Counted from the stretch's first letter, positions 52,215 through 63,300 are shown. The stretch: 64,000 bases of DNA from Chlorocebus sabaeus (GCF_047675955.1 NC_132925.1:70561622-70625621), one strand, 5' to 3'. The notes: generated by a model from the letters alone, not told the origin. Program-made: numbers and translations.

Positions 52215-52459
52215 CAAGGGAGACTAACAGGTTCTGGTTGTTTTAAAAAATCTGGTTGTTTTAAAACTCTGTACTCAGTGGAGTTTCTTGAGGGGAAGGA
52301 CTTGGGGAGGTAAAGTCTTATTCAAAATTACCCTGAATAATGACATTGAAGTAAAGATAGCTCTACTAGATCAGGATATTGACTGTTGAGAACAGAATAT
52401 TAATCAGATGTTCTCTCTCTTTCTCTCTGTTTTCTTAATAGCATTTCTCAGGTTTTATT

Positions 52460-52650
52460 ATATTTCTCTAGCCCAGTGTTTGTCAACATGGAGCTCTCCA
52501 GCTACTCAGTCACCTGCCCCAGAAATGGCTGTTAAAAATGAAGATTCCTGGCCCCTTCCCCAAACCCACAGGATCAGAATTTCTGAGCTGGGAATCCCGG
52601 GGCCCTGCACATGAACAGGTGTCTCTGGTGACTCTCATGCATGCCGAGAA
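52460..52650. mobile_element. hAT/MER5-like fragment
   Basis: Contains gcccagtgtttgtcaacatg, ggatcagaatttctgagctg and tctctggtgactctcatgca, in the pattern of MER5-group elements. Confidence 0.6.
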
Positions 52651-52654
52651 CCCA

Positions 52655-52825
52655 TGATGTAGCTCCCTGTTGCTCAGAGTGTGGTACAAGGACCAGCTGC
52701 AAGCACCCCCAGGCGCTGCTTAGAAAGGCAGTGTTCCAGGTCCCAGTCAGGACTACCAAATTACAACCTGCACCTGCACAGGATCCTCAGCTGATGCTTA
52801 GGTGCATTAAAGCCTGAGAAGCTCT
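52655..52825. mobile_element. Second MER5-like fragment
   Basis: Reads ttgctcagagtgtggtacaa, caaggaccagctgc and atcctcagctgatgcttagg, ending cctgagaagctctgc. Confidence 0.65.
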
Positions 52826-53012
52826 GCTCTTTCCCCCACGCCACACTGAAGTAGGAGAGTAATTGTTAAGAAGGCACACTCACTCTCCACTCCTGTCTCC
52901 ACAGAGGGACTGAAGCTAGACCGGTGTATGTTATATCCATCTAAGAAGACTTCTTAAAAGCCATATTGTAATTGGCCCACCCTACAATGTGCCAACTAAA
53001 TAAGAATATTCA

Positions 53013-53311
53013 GGCCAGGTGTGGTGGCTCACACCTGGAATCCCAGAACTCTGGGGGGGGCTGAGGAGGGAGGATTGCTTCAGGCCAGAACTTTGAGACC
53101 AGCCTGGGTAACATGGAGAAACCCCGTCTCTGAAGAAGAAAAGAAAAATTAGCCTGTCATGGTGGTGCATACCTGTAGTCCCAGCTATTCCAGAGGCTGA
53201 GGTGGGAGGATAGCTTGAGACCAGGAGGTTAAGGCTGTAGTGAGCTATGATTGTGCCACTGCAGTCCAGCCTGGGTGACAGAGGGAGACCTTGTCTCAAA
53301 ATAAATAATAA
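53013..53311 (+). mobile_element. Alu (plus)
   Basis: Starts ggccaggtgtggtggctcac; contains a G-run at 53053-53060; ends (AAT)n. Confidence 0.95.
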
Positions 53312-53353
53312 TACTATCTGAGGGTAAACCCAATTATTGATTTTTTTTTTTTT

Positions 53354-53860
53354 CGTTCCCAGGTGATACTATAATAATATTCAGTGTGAGGCACGAGAAC
53401 CGCAGAGCTCTCTCTGGCCTCTCCCCGCCTCTTCCCCTTGTCAGGGAATCCTCTTCTGCCTCTTTCAATCAGCCTGGCTGCAGAGAGGACGCATTTTGGT
53501 CAGCTCCCCAGCCTTGGAGTTAACTGAGCTTGGTGGTTCCTACCAACAAGAATGCTGAGAGAGCTGCTTGTGAAATTCCAGGTAGTGTCGGTGAACCCCA
53601 ACCCTTCACCTGGGGACCCTGGGAACGTGGAGATCCTGACGTACCAGGTCTGGAATATAGACAAGGCCCAGGGCATGCTGGCGAGGAGCTGGATTCTAAA
53701 CCGTCCCACCGACCTTGCTTTTAGCTGCTCTTCATGCGATATATACTTTGAACTCCTATGTGACATCTCTGTCCTTTTTCTGAAGTTGGGTAGAAAAAGG
53801 GATATTATTTATTGGGGAAACCATAGAAGTTCAGTAACCTAACTTGTTCCCACCTTTGTT
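53354..53860. other. GC-richer unique block with exon-like splice sites
   Basis: Starts in a MER5A-like remnant (gttcccaggtgatactataa). A strong poly-T/AG acceptor lies at 53361-53362 and a CAG|GTAGTG donor at 53581-53582. Two overlapping ORFs (53530-53724 and 53552-53842) have no recognised homology. No evidence of expression. Confidence 0.35.
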
Positions 53861-53999
53861 CACAAATACTAATAAGGCGGCTACATAGTTAATCTAGGGG
53901 CTAACTGCCCAGGTGACTGATTCCTCTTCCTCTTAGAACTGGCCTCCCACTAACCCAAGGGATCCCACTCTCCTGGCCAAATCTTGAAACTAGTAGAGC

Positions 54000-54200
54000 A
54001 CAGGAGCTCCAGAGTCAGGCCATGTGGCCAAAGACCAGCTTTTACACTCATTAACCACTGTGCTTCTCAAAACCTGTTTTCTCCCCTCACTTCAAAGTGT
54101 TAACTTGCAGATTAAAGGAGATAATATGTATGAGATGCATAGCACAGGGACAGACCAGTGGTTAACATTCATTACATGCTAGTGGTGATGGTAGTGATTT
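54000..54200 (+). mobile_element. MIR (plus)
   Basis: Reads ttaaccactgtgcttctcaa, agattaaaggagataatatg and tgcatagcacagggacagac. Confidence 0.75.
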
Positions 54201-54354
54201 TGCTCTTTCTTGACCTGATACTCCTGGATGTCGTGGATGGATCCAGGAGTGGCAGATGCCTGACCCAAGCTAGGGCAACCATGTCCCCTCTTGGATATCT
54301 GAAATTGGGAAGTGAAAGTTTCAGAGACTGGGTTGTTATCAAAATAGCAACATT

Positions 54355-54515
54355 TGAATCTTGCTACTCAAATTACTGTCAGGGTCAGTGGCATCAACAT
54401 CACCTGGGGGCTTGTTACATGATATATAATCCTAGACCTATTGAATAATGATGTGCCTGTTTAACAAGGTCTCCAGGTGATTCGTATGCAATTTCAGCTC
54501 AAGACTCAGAGGAAA
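54355..54515. mobile_element. MER5A-like element
   Basis: Reads ggcatcaacatcacctgggg, gcttgttacatgatat and aacaaggtctccaggtgatt. Confidence 0.7.
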
Positions 54516-55118
54516 ATCTATGATCTTGGAAGGTATTCATTGCTTCCTTTGCATCCTCACACCTGCATGTACAGATACAGATTTTTACAAAATACCCTCA
54601 ACCAGTATCTTCTTTTCTTTACACTTCAGCTAGCTCTAGTTGGTTTCTGCTGTTTGCAACTCCTACATCTCAATAGCACTGCAGATTATATCCAAGAAAA
54701 CTTGAAGGATGCTGTTGCTTTTCCATTGTCTTCTACAATAAAGATGAATCTAGAATCAGAGGAGAAGTGAGGTTCTAAAGTCAGTCCATAAGGTGAAAAT
54801 TGTGTCTGGTCAAAATTGTGCCAGAAAATCTATTAGAGATGTGCTACATTAAAAAGTGATATGCTCTCTTTCATTAAGTTCAACACAACTGACTTTGGAA
54901 TACATTGATTCTTCTTTATTTGAGCCCCAGATGAAGTAGACTCTCTTAGACCATGTTGTATGAAAAGTATGTTTTTTTAAACCCTAGACTCATGCTGTCG
55001 TGCAACATCACACAATGGAAACTATGAAAACTTATGTGTATTTCCCAGGTCACATCAACTCTGGGACATAAGCTCATTGAGTGAAATGGCAACCAGGCTC
55101 ACTTGCACAATTTACTTA
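54516..55118. other. Intergenic unique sequence
   Basis: No repeat recognised. The 97-codon ORF at 54477 crosses a MER5 remnant and is not coding. Confidence 0.45.
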
Positions 55119-55166
55119 TTTTTTCTTTCTCTTTCTCTGTTTCTCTGTCTCTCTCTCTCTCTCTAG
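55119..55166. repeat. CT-rich microsatellite
   Basis: TTTCTC units grading into (TC)n. Confidence 0.9.
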
Positions 55167-55739
55167 CATATAGAGTTGATTCTTCACAAATTAAATGTAA
55201 GCACGTTATGACTCTAGGTATATTTGTTCTTAAACATTTTGTATATATAGCATGCTCTCCAATTCTAGCATTTTTGGCAACCACTAAAATGTATCAAAAG
55301 CTCTATGCATTTGTGACAAACCAGATATAATTACCACGTGGCCAGTGCGGCAGCACAATGATGCTCACCTCTAAAAGCAACCACAGTTATCCCTCTCTTG
55401 GCTTGTTTTCCAATTTGATGTTTATGACTCCTCTCCTTTCTCCCAGCAATTGTATCCCATGTTTTGCCATGTCATTATAACAGATATCAACAGCCAACAG
55501 GTTTCGCTATAAACCATGCGTGTCCTCAGTCATAGCAAATGTAAGTTGTAGATATTGATCAAAATTTGGTGACACACTTGTAATGTGTTTAGGTTTCCAG
55601 CCCCTAGAAAATAATAAAGGCTCTCCACAATTGTAAACAAGCCAGCAAGGTGCTGAAGCAACTGGAAAGAGGTGCTCAACACCTCAACCCTATGCATCTT
55701 CTAACACTGTCTTTCTGAGATGTTACTGGCTCTAAATCA
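55167..55739. other. Intergenic unique sequence
   Basis: Nothing recognised. Confidence 0.4.
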
Positions 55740-56400
55740 TTTCTCTACTGAAAAATGCCACAGCGTAGATGAACCTTGAAAGTGTTTTGCAAAATGAAAT
55801 AAGACAAATACAGAAGAAAAAATGCTGTAGGATTCACTTACATGAAACATCTAAAACAGGCAAATTCAGCCAGGCATGGTGGCAAACGCTTTTAATCCTA
55901 GCACTTTGGGAGGCTGAGGAGGAAGGATCGCTTTAGTGCAGGAGTTCAAGACAAGTCTGGGCAACATGGGGAGATCCCATCTCTGCAAACAATTTTAAAA
56001 ATTAGCTGGGCATGACGGCACATTCCTGTAGCTCCAGATACTTGAGAGGTTAAGGCGGGAGGATCACTTGAGACCAGGAGGTCAAGGCTGCAGTGAGCTG
56101 TGATTGTGTTACTGCACTCCAGGCTAGGAGACAGCGCAAAACCGTGTCTCCAAAGGAATAAAAACAAAAAGCAAATTAATGGAGACAGAAAGTGGGTTAT
56201 AGATTACTAGGGACTCAGGGAAGAGGGAGAATAGGGAATTACTGCTCTGGGGTGATGAAAAAGTTTTGGAAAAAGATAGTGGTGATGGTTGGATTACATT
56301 GTGAGTGCAATTAATGCCGACAATTATATACTTAAAAATGGTTAAAATGTCAAATTTTATGTAATACACATTTTACTGCAATTTCTAAATTGGAAAAAAT
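55740..56400 (+). mobile_element. Ancient L1 (plus), 3' end, split by Alu
   Basis: Left part cagcgtagatgaaccttgaa; right part ggggtgatgaaaaagttttg, gatagtggtgatggttggat and tatacttaaaaatggttaaa, typical of old L1M 3' ends. Confidence 0.85.
55869..56166 (+). mobile_element. Alu (plus), old
   Basis: Diverged dimer inserted in the L1. Confidence 0.94.
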
Positions 56401-56599
56401 TGTTCTTTACTGTCTAGATCACCAGGCCTGAATACTTAAAGTCTCCATATTCTAGCCCACCTTACTGCTTAATACTTAATGTCCAAGGACCACAGTCCAC
56501 CTCATTCAAAACTCTCCTCTTGTCTCCAACACAGCCATGCCCATACACGTGTGTCCAAATGCATCATGTATTCATTCTTATTTCCTTGGTTTGTCACAT

Positions 56600-56760
56600 G
56601 TTGTTTGTTTGCTTATTAAATGTCTATTGATTACCTATAATGTGCTAGGCAGTGGGAATACCACAGTCTCAGACACAGGCTCCATCTCCTAGGAGTTTAC
56701 AGCTTAGTCAGGGATAGGTACTTGTAACATAGCACAAAGTGATATGATTAGGGACAGAAT
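56600..56760. mobile_element. L2-like fragment
   Basis: Reads taatgtgctaggcagtggga, ctcctaggagtttacagctt and agtcagggataggt. Confidence 0.6.
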
Positions 56761-56944
56761 AGACATCTGGGCGTGGGAAACCAATAGGTGGAGTCAAGGA
56801 AGGGAATTCTGACTCTGTGCGTGTGTATGCACATGCTCGAGGTTGCTGTTATCTTGTTAAACATGAAAAAAAGGAGATGTACAGTCACAAGTAGAATAGG
56901 AATACCTTCTGAGAAATTAGGTGATGTTGTAAGCATCATAGAGT

Positions 56945-57037
56945 GTACTGGGAGGTTAAGGCTACAGTGAGCCATGATATCACCCCTGCACTCCAGCATG
57001 GGCAACAGAGCAAGATCTCGTCTTAAAAAAAAAAGAG
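56945..57037 (+). mobile_element. Alu monomer fragment inside the Tigger element
   Basis: Reads gggaggttaaggctacagtg and ends in an A-run. Flanked by gagtgtact and gagagtact. Confidence 0.85.
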
Positions 57038-57506
57038 AGAGTACTTACACAAACCTAAGTAGGATAGCCTACTACACAACAAAGCTATGTGGTATAGCCT
57101 GTTGCTTCTAGGCTACCAACCTGTACAGCATGTTACTGTCCTGAATACTATACGTAAAAGTAACACAATGCTAAGTAGTTTTGTATCTAAACATATCTAA
57201 ACATAAAATGTATAGTAAAAAATACAAACAATTAAAAAATAAAATATAGGAACTGAACACCTGTATAGGGAATTTATTATAAATGGATCTTACAGGACTA
57301 GTAGTTGCTCTGGGTAAGTCTGTAAGTCATGAAACATAGAACATTATTGAACATTGCTGGAGACTTTATAAATACTGTACACTTAGACTATACAAAATTT
57401 ATTTTAAAAAGTTTTCTTCAATAATCTTAGCTTATTGTAACTTATTTTAAAACATTTTATTTTTAACTTTTTAACTCTTATAATAACATTTAGCTTAAAA
57501 CACATT

Positions 57507-57792
57507 ATAGACAGAGTTTTGCTCTTGTCGCCCAGGCTGGAGTGCATTGGCATGATCTCGGCTCACTACAACCTCTGCCTCCCAGGTTCAAGTGATTCTC
57601 CTGCCCTAGTCTCCTGAGTAGCTGGGATTACAGGTGCCTGCCACCATGCATGGCTAATTTTTTTGTATTTGTAGTAAAGACAGGGTTTCACCATGTTGTC
57701 CAGGCTGGTCTCAAACTCCTGACCTCAGGTTATCTGCCTGCCTCGGCCTCCCAAAGTGTTGGGCTTACAGATGTGAGCCACCATGCCTGGCC
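57507..57792 (-). mobile_element. Alu (minus) inside the Tigger element
   Basis: Full dimer ending catgcctggcc, without a poly-T tail. Confidence 0.94.
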
Positions 57793-57906
57793 AATTTTTT
57801 TTTTAAATATTTTATATCTTTAAATGTTTTTATTTTCCTATTACTCTTTAAACTTTTTAAAACAAAGACATGGACACAAAGACACAACACACACATTAGC
57901 CTAGGA

Positions 57907-58074
57907 CTACACAAGTTCAGGATGATCAATATCACTGTCTTCCACCTCCACATCTTGTCCCACTGGAAGATCTTCAAGGGCAGTAACACACATGGAGCTG
58001 TCATCTCCTATGACAACAATGCCTTCTGGAACACCTCTGGAAGGACCTGCCTCAGCCTGTTGTACAGTTAACTT
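57907..58074 (-). pseudogene. C-terminal ORF remnant within the Tigger-type element
   Basis: Minus-strand frame open for 55 codons to a TAG at 57909-57907. It contains VPEGIVVIGDDSSM and then LEDLPVGQDVEVEDSDID, an acidic tail. There are no stops or frameshifts in this stretch, but no in-frame start codon near its beginning. It is probably the end of the element's former protein; the exact family is uncertain. Confidence 0.55.
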
Positions 58075-58443
58075 TTTAAAAAATAAGTAGAAGGCATGTA
58101 CTCTAACATAATGATAAAAAGCATAGTAATTTACTATTACTATGTAATTACTATACTATTGCTATAGTAATTAGTATGCTTCCATAAACCAATAACATAG
58201 TCATTTATTATTATCCAGTATTATGTACTGTACAAAATTGTGTATGCTATACTTTTATATGATCAGCAGCACAGTAGGTTTGTTTAAACAAGCATCACCA
58301 CAAACAAGGATAAAGGGTTGCACTGTGACATAACAGTTATGATATCACTAGGTGTTAGCAATATTTCAGCTCCGTTATAATGTTACAGGACTACTGTGGT
58401 ACATGTTTTATACTGAAACAGTTTTAGGTCATGCATGATTGTA

Positions 58444-59030
58444 CTACTTTTGTAATCACCACCCAGCGTCAGGCAATAGCGGGCAGTAGCTTTCCAAGAG
58501 CAGAGTCAGCAGTGAGCAGTTGGTAGTGGTCACATTGCAGGTCACCAGTCAAATATAGGTTTCCTGTCTGGGAACCTTAACTAAGGATCGTCCTTCCTCT
58601 AATGGAGTTCTGTGCTGCTGTCATCTAAGCACATCAGACTAAAATGATCGTGGTTTTCTTAAAATCTGAAGGAAAGGATGATTTAAGATTAGGGAAGAGC
58701 ATGTACATGTTGCTTGATCTGCAAGGTTTTTGTTTTGTTTTGTTTTGTTTTTTTTCCTTCTGTTTTGAGGGCTGGAGGTGAGTTCTAGAAATTAAATAGT
58801 TCAAATTGGGAGATTAAAAAAAAGTCAGTGTGTATGGTCCATCTGAGGCAGGCCTAAAATTGCATGAAAAAATTATTACTGTAGTTAATTGCTACTGTAT
58901 GTTACTGTAGTTAAAAGATTGCACTGAAAAAAATTATTACTATAGTTATTTGAAGGTTATGTGGAATCCTGGAAAGAAGAAAGGCTCTGGAGTCACTTTC
59001 TCACACTGTGGCCTTATTAGTAGAAATTAA
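58444..59030. other. Intergenic unique sequence with short duplication
   Basis: Contains a (TTTTG)n stretch at 58728-58750 and two related copies of a 26-bp unit, gaaaaaattattactgtagtta (58864) and gaaaaaaattattactatagtta (58925). Confidence 0.5.
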
Positions 59031-59042
59031 TAACAAGACCTA

Positions 59043-59331
59043 CCAGGCGGGGTGGTTCACACCTGTAATCCCAGCAATCTGGGAGGCCAAGACACGTGGA
59101 TCACTTGAGGTCAGGAGTTCAAGACCAGCCTGGCCAACACGGTGAAACCCCAGCTCTACTAAAAATACAAAAATTAGCCAAGTGTGTTGGCTTATGCCTG
59201 TAGTCCCAGCTACTTGGGAGGCTGAGGCAGGAGAATCGCTTGAACCCAGGAGGCGGAGGTTGCAGTGAGCTGAGATCACGCACTGTACCTCAACAGAGCA
59301 AAACTCCATCTCACAAACAAAAAACAAAATC
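59043..59331 (+). mobile_element. Alu (plus) inside a MIR
   Basis: Flanked by the duplication aacaagaccta at 59032-59042 and 59332-59342. The second monomer is shortened near 59280-59300. Confidence 0.96.
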
Positions 59332-59342
59332 AACAAGACCTA

Positions 59343-59510
59343 ACAGTGTTTACATTGCTATCATGTACTTTAGTTCTGCATGTGTTATCCCATTTAATCC
59401 TCATAACATACTCATGAGGTAAGTACTATTATTTCTCCCATTTTGTAGATTAAAAAACTGATGCTTTATGCTTTATTAGGTTACATGTTCAAGGGCATTT
59501 CCCACATCCT
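59343..59510 (-). mobile_element. MIR (minus)
   Basis: Reads tatcccatttaatcctcata, ctcatgaggtaagtactatt and cccattttgtagat. Confidence 0.82.
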
Positions 59511-60369
59511 TAAAATGGTAATGAAGAGTTGTTGTCATAAGAAGTAGACAGGGAAAACATATTCACAGTTCCTAACAGAGCAGATGATTTACATTTGCTG
59601 GTTCCTCTCCCTGGGATTATGCCCTTGGACCACTTTGGAAATGAATCCAGTTTCTTAATGGTCCCCTTTGGTTACTTAAGTAACCAATATCCTTTGGCTA
59701 AAGTCCCATTTGGAAAAGCTTCATGGAACTCACATCTTTAATAAACTTAAAATTCTGGTTCCAGCTAACATAAGCACGTTGATCATCAAATGGTAATTTA
59801 TAGCTTTGATATATAAATGATGCTAGACTAGCAATGACAGTGCAGTCGACTCTTCAAAAGCTGTTGGCTTGACATCCAGTGTAGATCTGGCACAGTTTCA
59901 ACAGGGTAAGGTTTGGGCTAGAGATCTGGCAAGAATCTCAAGGGATATCAACATCTTTAGCCTAGCGTCTGTGTTGGGGAGTATCAAAAGACACCTTGCA
60001 TAGACTAACAAGATAATCAGATAAACATTGGAGAAGAAAGAAAATAGTTCCAAACTAGATTCTGATCAACAATATATTTGTAACAAGTAGAACTATGGCT
60101 CAAATCTAGCGCTCTGCTCTCATGCATTCATTAGTGATATCAGTAAAGCAACTACTATCCCTTTGAAGATAATCTGTAAAAAGTAGCCTACATGCAAATT
60201 TAAGTCTGTGAACATTTATCAATAGTCATTCTCTGACACAGGCTGTTCTTGAATCAAAACCAAAGCCAATCTGGGAAGATTAAATTTGTGTGCACTCTGG
60301 TCTTCTAAATTTGTATCCAATATAGTGAAAAGACAATAGTAGTGCAGTTGATCCAAAAGAACCTAATTA
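59511..60369. other. Repeat-free 0.86-kb intergenic block
   Basis: No transposon recognised. Contains a 20-bp perfect palindrome at 59668-59687 and two AGATAA motifs at 60011 and 60019. Candidate regulatory DNA, unproven. Confidence 0.45.
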
Positions 60370-60371
60370 GG

Positions 60372-60675
60372 CCAGGTGCAGTGGCCCATGCCTATAATCC
60401 CAGCACTTTGGGAGGTTGAGGCAGGAGGATGGCATGAGCCCCAGTAGTTTGAGACCAGTATGGGCAACATGGTGAAACCCCATCTCTACAAAAAAATACA
60501 AAAAACATCCGGGCATAGTGGTGTGCACCCGTAGTCCAAGCTACTCGGGAGGTTGAGGTGGGAGGATGACTTGAGCCCACGTGGACGAGGCTGCAGTGAA
60601 CCATGTTCACACCACTGCACTCCAGTCTGGGTGACAAAGTGATACCCTGCCTAAAATACACACATACACACACAA
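60372..60675 (+). mobile_element. Alu (plus), old, with CA-rich tail
   Basis: Full dimer. The tail has evolved to acacacatacacacacac. Confidence 0.94.
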
Positions 60676-60814
60676 AATAATCTATACAGAATCTCTATTT
60701 AGCTTTACAAATATGATTTTAAGCATCATATCTACTACTACTTTTTTCTTTATATTTCTTTTTTTCATATGCCCAGAGATGGTCAGGAAGACTTCTACTT
60801 TTTAACGTTTATTT

Positions 60815-60973
60815 TTACTTTTTTAGAGACAGGATCTTGCTCTGTCACCCAGGCTAGAGTGCAGCAGCATGATTATAGTTCACTGTAGCCTTGAACTCCC
60901 GGATTCAAGCTATCTTCCTGCCTTGGCCTCCCGATGTGCTGGAATGACAGGTGTAGGCCACCATGCCCGACCT
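60815..60973 (-). mobile_element. Alu monomer (FLAM-like), minus
   Basis: Single monomer ending catgcccgacc. Confidence 0.85.
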
Positions 60974-61011
60974 TTACTTTTACTTATGATTGGCTTTAGT
61001 AAAGAAGTATA

Positions 61012-61347
61012 GTCCTGGGCTGCATAACAATGTTTCAGTCAATGATGGACCACATGTGGATGGTGGTTTCCATAAGATTATAATACTGCATTTTTACTGT
61101 GCAAGTTCTATGTTTAGATACACAAGTGCTTACCATTGTGTTGCAATTGCCTACAGTGTTTAAGACAGACACATGCTATACAAGTTTGTAGCCTAGGAGC
61201 AATACGCGCTACTTTATAGTGTAAGTATATACCGTCTAAGAACATCATAGAGTGCAAAAAGGCACTCTAGGATGTTCACACAATGAAATCTCTTAAGGAC
61301 ACATTTCTCAGAATGTACCCCTGTTGTTAAGGATTGCATGACTGTAA
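61012..61347 (-). mobile_element. MER2 (Tigger-derived) element, near full length, minus
   Basis: Ends gctgcataacaatgtttcag and ggattgcatgactgta are the terminal inverted regions. The core reads ttgtagcctaggagcaatac. It shares its terminal sequence with the element at 56881. Confidence 0.88.
61240..61277. repeat. 16-bp hairpin with one mismatch inside MER2
   Basis: Left arm gaacatcatagagtgc (61240-61255), 6-nt loop, right arm gcactctaggatgttc (61262-61277). Confidence 0.93.
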
Positions 61348-61780
61348 ATGATGTTAAATTCCTTGGGCATGTACTGCTATTTGTTTTAAACAAATAGTTC
61401 TATAATGGCAGTCATAACTGTTTTCATAATTTTGAACTCTAAAGTCTCTTGTGAGGGCCCTGGTATTTCTGGCTATAGAATATCTTTCCCTGCTATATTA
61501 TTTATTTTTGTTTCTATGCTGTAGGAAATGTTAAATGTCCAAATCTAAGCAAGAAAATAGCATGTGATCAGTTGTACTCTCAGATACAGATATTAGGGAA
61601 ATAAGCAACTAGGCCTGTATACAAACAGGTATTATGCAAACTGCTTACTGTTTTAATAAACAACCAAATTGATCTCAGGGTTATATCCAAGAAAAAGAGA
61701 ATTTTTGGTTTTTAGTATTATTTTTAAAAGATTAAGAACTAATTTCACTAATTTCAGGTTTATAGTACAGGTACCAAATT
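61348..61780. other. AT-rich intergenic sequence
   Basis: Nothing recognised. Confidence 0.4.
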
Positions 61781-61930
61781 AATTTTTGCTTAAAAATATA
61801 TGTGCATACCATATACCAGGCATTATACCAGTGAAACAAATTGAGGACATTGTTTCTCACCTCTGAGAAGCTTACAAACAAGTGGGAAGTATAAGAATAA
61901 ATACATTACAGTAAGATGTGTAATAATAAA
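61781..61930. mobile_element. L2-like fragment
   Basis: Reads ccatataccaggcattatac and ctgagaagcttacaaacaag. Confidence 0.5.
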
Positions 61931-62169
61931 GAAGATGTTAAAGTAATGTGAGCAACTTTGTAAACCTGTTTGTTCCCTCATATTGCAAAAATGAGAAGAA
62001 TGCATCACCTGAATTTTTATTGGCACAATTTTAAATAAAATGATTGAAAATTTTTTAAAAAGATATAGATGGCAGGGGAAATCTTCTCACATATGGGCCT
62101 TTGTCCAAGCTTGCTTTGTATTTGGGGGATACGTACTGGGGGATACTCTTCTACACTTTCTACTCATTA

Positions 62170-62398
62170 TTTCCTCTAGAATCGCAGCATTTTGTATCAG
62201 ATGCTTCTTTGTTGTGAGGGAGTGTCTTGTGCACTATAGAATATTTAGCACCATCCCTGGCCTTACATTTTAGATGCCAATAGCACTCCCCCCAGTTGTG
62301 ACAACTGAAAATATCCCTAGCTATTGCCAAGTGCCCCTCTGTGGGGTGAGGGGGCCGGCCCCAAACTTGCCCCCCCTCAGTGGAGAGCCACTGCTCTA
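62170..62398 (-). mobile_element. MER20 (minus)
   Basis: Contains atttagcaccatccctggcc, agttgtgacaactgaaaata and ccctagctattgccaagtgc, ending agtggagagccactgctct. Confidence 0.85.
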
Positions 62399-62559
62399 AG
62401 AGGTGTAGTTGCTAATCTGATTGGCAACAATCTGACTTTCCTGGTGACAATATGGCCTCTATTAGGCCACATGTCACTGATGGGGCAGTCACTGTGTTAG
62501 AGAGCTCTTGACCTCTGTTTTGCTTTTCTGAAGCCTCTTAAGTCACAGAGGCTGATAAT

Positions 62560-62720
62560 ATACATGCTAAAAAACACTGGCTTTAACCTAACCAGGATCT
62601 AATTCCAGTTTCAGCACTTATTAGCTATATAACCCGGTTCAATTCCTCCCTATCTCTAAGCCTTAGCTTCTGAAAGTGTAAAATGGGAATAATAAGAGTA
62701 CTCATCTGTGGCAGCTGCAG
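62560..62720 (+). mobile_element. MIR (plus)
   Basis: Reads actggctttaacctaaccag, ctaagccttagcttctgaaa and gtaaaatgggaataataaga. Confidence 0.8.
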
Positions 62721-62800
62721 CTCATTCCATATCCAATATTTGTACCATCCTTCTTCCATAGTAAAACCCTCAATTTTGTTTGGGTGGCAATGTGCCCAGG

Positions 62801-62969
62801 TTAGGGTTGCCAGATTTAGAAATAAAAATACAGCCTTTCCAGTTAAATTTTATTTTAAATAAACTATGAATAATTTTTTAGTAAAAGTATGTCCCATTTA
62901 CTAAAGATTTATTATTTATTTGAAATTCAAATTTAACTGGGTACTATGTATTTTATCTGGTGACCCTAG
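62801..62969. mobile_element. Palindromic MITE, about 169 bp
   Basis: The two halves are imperfect inverted copies: ttagggttgccagattt at the left end mirrors tatctggtgaccctag at the right end, and ccagttaaatttt mirrors aaatttaactgg. Family not named with confidence; half copies occur at 46222 and about 48365. Confidence 0.8.
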
Positions 62970-62984
62970 CTCAGTTAAAAATAC

Positions 62985-63300
62985 TTCCCTCTCCAGGCTC
63001 CCTTTGCACCCAGAAAAGGACTCATGACCTGGCTCTGGCCGATGAGATATAAGTAAAAATATCCTGGGGACACGGATTGTTTTCCTGATAGACTCAGGTG
63101 GAACGTGGCTTTTGTTCTTTGCCCCTCCTCCTTTTTTCTGCCTGGAGTGTGAGTGTGGTACACAGGGCTGGAGGAGGTCTTTCCAGCATGAGCAGAGAGC
63201 TCGCAGGAGGCTGGGTTGCTAACGACTTCCCTGCTGAGCAGCTGTAACTTCTCTTTTCAATAGAAACCTGTATGGTTAAGTCACTGATGTTTGGGTTTTC
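62985..63300 (+). mobile_element. Possible ancient LTR fragment
   Basis: Reads tggctctggccgatgagata, ctcctccttttttctgcctg and ggttaagtcactgatgtttg, in the order seen in old solo LTRs. Weak assignment; no coding part. Confidence 0.35.

Larger units (their letters stand above)
56881..58443 (+). mobile_element. Tigger/MER2-family DNA transposon, about 1.56 kb, interrupted twice by Alu
   Basis: The 5' end resembles MER2 (acagtcac...ttctgagaaa...gcatcatagagtgtact) and the 3' end is the other terminal part (cagttttaggtcatgcatga). Internal sequence absent from MER2 (57300-58300) marks a longer, autonomous-type element. Known: MER2 derives from Tigger-group mariner elements. Confidence 0.75.

Noticed and set aside
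57765..58004. 79-codon minus-strand ORF in the Tigger-type element
   Set aside because: It is in a different frame from the recognisable acidic C-terminal remnant and runs into Alu sequence.
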